A stretch of DNA of 14,174 nucleotides, from contig CAYQBA010000125.1 of assembly GCA_964415605.1 (NCBI GenBank), forward strand, positions 1 through 14,174. The letters run 5' to 3'. Below are positions 13,705-14,174 of the stretch, in pieces. Position 1 is the stretch's first letter. Each line of letters begins with the position of its first letter. The stretch is from UCB3 sp964415605 (GTDB lineage Bacteria; Chloroflexota; Anaerolineae; Epilineales; Epilineaceae). The position numbers and the translations under genes are program-made. The notes beneath the pieces are model-generated. The model had not been told where the DNA came from. It saw only the letters and a program-made list of their open reading frames with translations, and did no database searches.

Positions 13705-13937
13705 CCCTGCCGGCCTATACGCGCCAGTCGCTCGCCCGCTTCGACGGCTCGCGCGGCCGCGCCTACGTCGCGTGCGCCGGGCAGGTCTACGACGTGAGCG
13801 CCAGCGGCGAATGGCGGGGAGGCCTCCACCGGGGGCTCCACTGGGCCGGCCAGGATCTGACGGGCTACCTCGCCGACGCCCCCCACGGCATCGAGACGCT
13901 CCAGCGGTTCCCGGTGGTCGGCCGTCTGGTGGAGTGA
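13701..13937 (+). CDS. Small cytochrome b5-like heme/steroid-binding protein
   Basis: A single-domain protein of 78 residues. The pattern RFDGSRGRAYVACAGQVYDV (13-32), then GEWRGGLHRGLHWAGQDLTGYL (36-57), then APHG (60-63), is that of short prokaryotic cytochrome b5-type domains. His43, His47 and His62 are candidate heme ligands; which pair is used cannot be told by eye. There is no membrane segment or signal peptide. GTG at 13701 overlaps the fabF stop as GTGA, so it is probably translated by coupling and made together with the synthase. An electron-transfer or ligand-binding role in lipid metabolism is inference from this neighbourhood only. Confidence 0.8.
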   Translation: MTLPAYTRQSLARFDGSRGRAYVACAGQVYDVSASGEWRGGLHRGLHWAGQDLTGYLADAPHGIETLQRFPVVGRLVE

Positions 13938-13971
13938 GTCGGCGTCTTCGATCGGTGGCGTGAGCCGGCGA

Positions 13972-14174
13972 CTACGGGCGCGGAGCGAGCGTCGGCTCGG
14001 GCCCGCGCGAGCCCTTGTTGCCGCCGGGCTCGCCGCCGGCGGGCGGCGGCGCCGGTGGCACGATCGCCGGCGGGACGACGGGGGCCGGCGCGACCGGCTG
14101 GCTGCGAGGCGCCGGCACCGGAGGCAGCGCCTGCCCGCCCGCGGATGCCCCGCCCGGGAGACCCGCCGCCGGGA
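13972..14174 (-). CDS. Pro/Ala-rich C-terminal tail of an unidentified protein, 5' part beyond the window
   Basis: A minus-strand frame is open from the right edge to TAG (13974-13972), giving 66 residues. The composition is Pro, Ala and Gly, with runs such as PVAPAPVVPPAIVPPAPPP and an ending GSRGPEPTLAPRP. Third-position GC is high, as in the other genes, and the stop lies 34 bases from the convergent cytochrome b5-like stop. No domain is visible. Such tails occur on bifunctional PBPs, secreted proteins and other envelope proteins, but the family cannot be named. A plus-strand Arg-rich frame across the same bases looks like its shadow. Confidence 0.5.
   Translation of the reverse strand, partial: PAAGLPGGASAGGQALPPVPAPRSQPVAPAPVVPPAIVPPAPPPAGGEPGGNKGSRGPEPTLAPRP
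13994..14013 (+). terminator. Weak hairpin after the lepB-fabF operon
   Basis: GGCTCG (13994-13999) can pair with CGAGCC (14008-14013) across an 8-base loop, followed by CTTGTTG. The stem is short, there is no true T-run, and it lies within the 3' end of a probable minus-strand gene, so it may be chance in GC-rich DNA. Confidence 0.2.

Noticed and set aside
13960..14174. Plus-strand GTG frame open to the right edge
   Set aside because: Almost entirely Arg/Gly/Ala; best explained as the complement of the Pro/Ala-rich minus-strand tail.

Overview
The window is very GC-rich (about 70 percent or more by eye), densely coding, and has strong G/C preference at third codon positions. The order fhaA, fhaB, rodA/ftsW-type SEDS gene, class B PBP is the cell-wall cluster typical of Actinobacteria and also found in Chloroflexota. 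Together with the metabolic genes and the leaderless-looking starts, this suggests a high-GC Chloroflexota or related soil/freshwater lineage. I infer this from gene content only; there is no rRNA or other strong taxonomic marker.

Left two thirds (1-10558), all minus strand, read from right to left. fhaA (DUF3662 + FHA), fhaB (TM + FHA), a SEDS glycosyltransferase and a PbpA-like transpeptidase form a tightly packed elongation/division module, with GTGA and ATGA overlaps at two junctions. After a 190-base gap that holds an unusual run of G-tracts come purB (adenylosuccinate lyase), a large family 2 glycosyltransferase with an extra C-terminal GT-B-like region, and an M32 carboxypeptidase. These three are joined by a TGATG overlap and a 3-base gap. 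Last is a RecQ-type helicase, cut by the left edge, behind its own predicted promoter, which carries an AT-rich dyad.

Right third (10692-13937), plus strand, divergent from fhaA. A small membrane zinc-ribbon protein comes first. It is followed by a well-formed promoter (TTGGCC-N17-TATAAT), a 13-codon putative leader ORF, signal peptidase I, an MBL-fold hydrolase, a FabF-like ketoacyl synthase and a small cytochrome b5-like protein. These genes overlap or abut and probably form one operon. A Pro/Ala-rich C-terminal tail of a minus-strand gene enters from the right edge.

No rRNA, tRNA, CRISPR array, insertion sequence or phage gene was seen, and no stretch over 300 bases lacks a gene. Most of the window is conserved housekeeping. 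The parts most worth a second look are the leaderless promoter-start geometry, the leader ORF in front of lepB, the G-tract array upstream of purB, the operator-like dyad in the recQ promoter, and the composite glycosyltransferase coupled to purB. I did not find a convincing new defence or mobile system.
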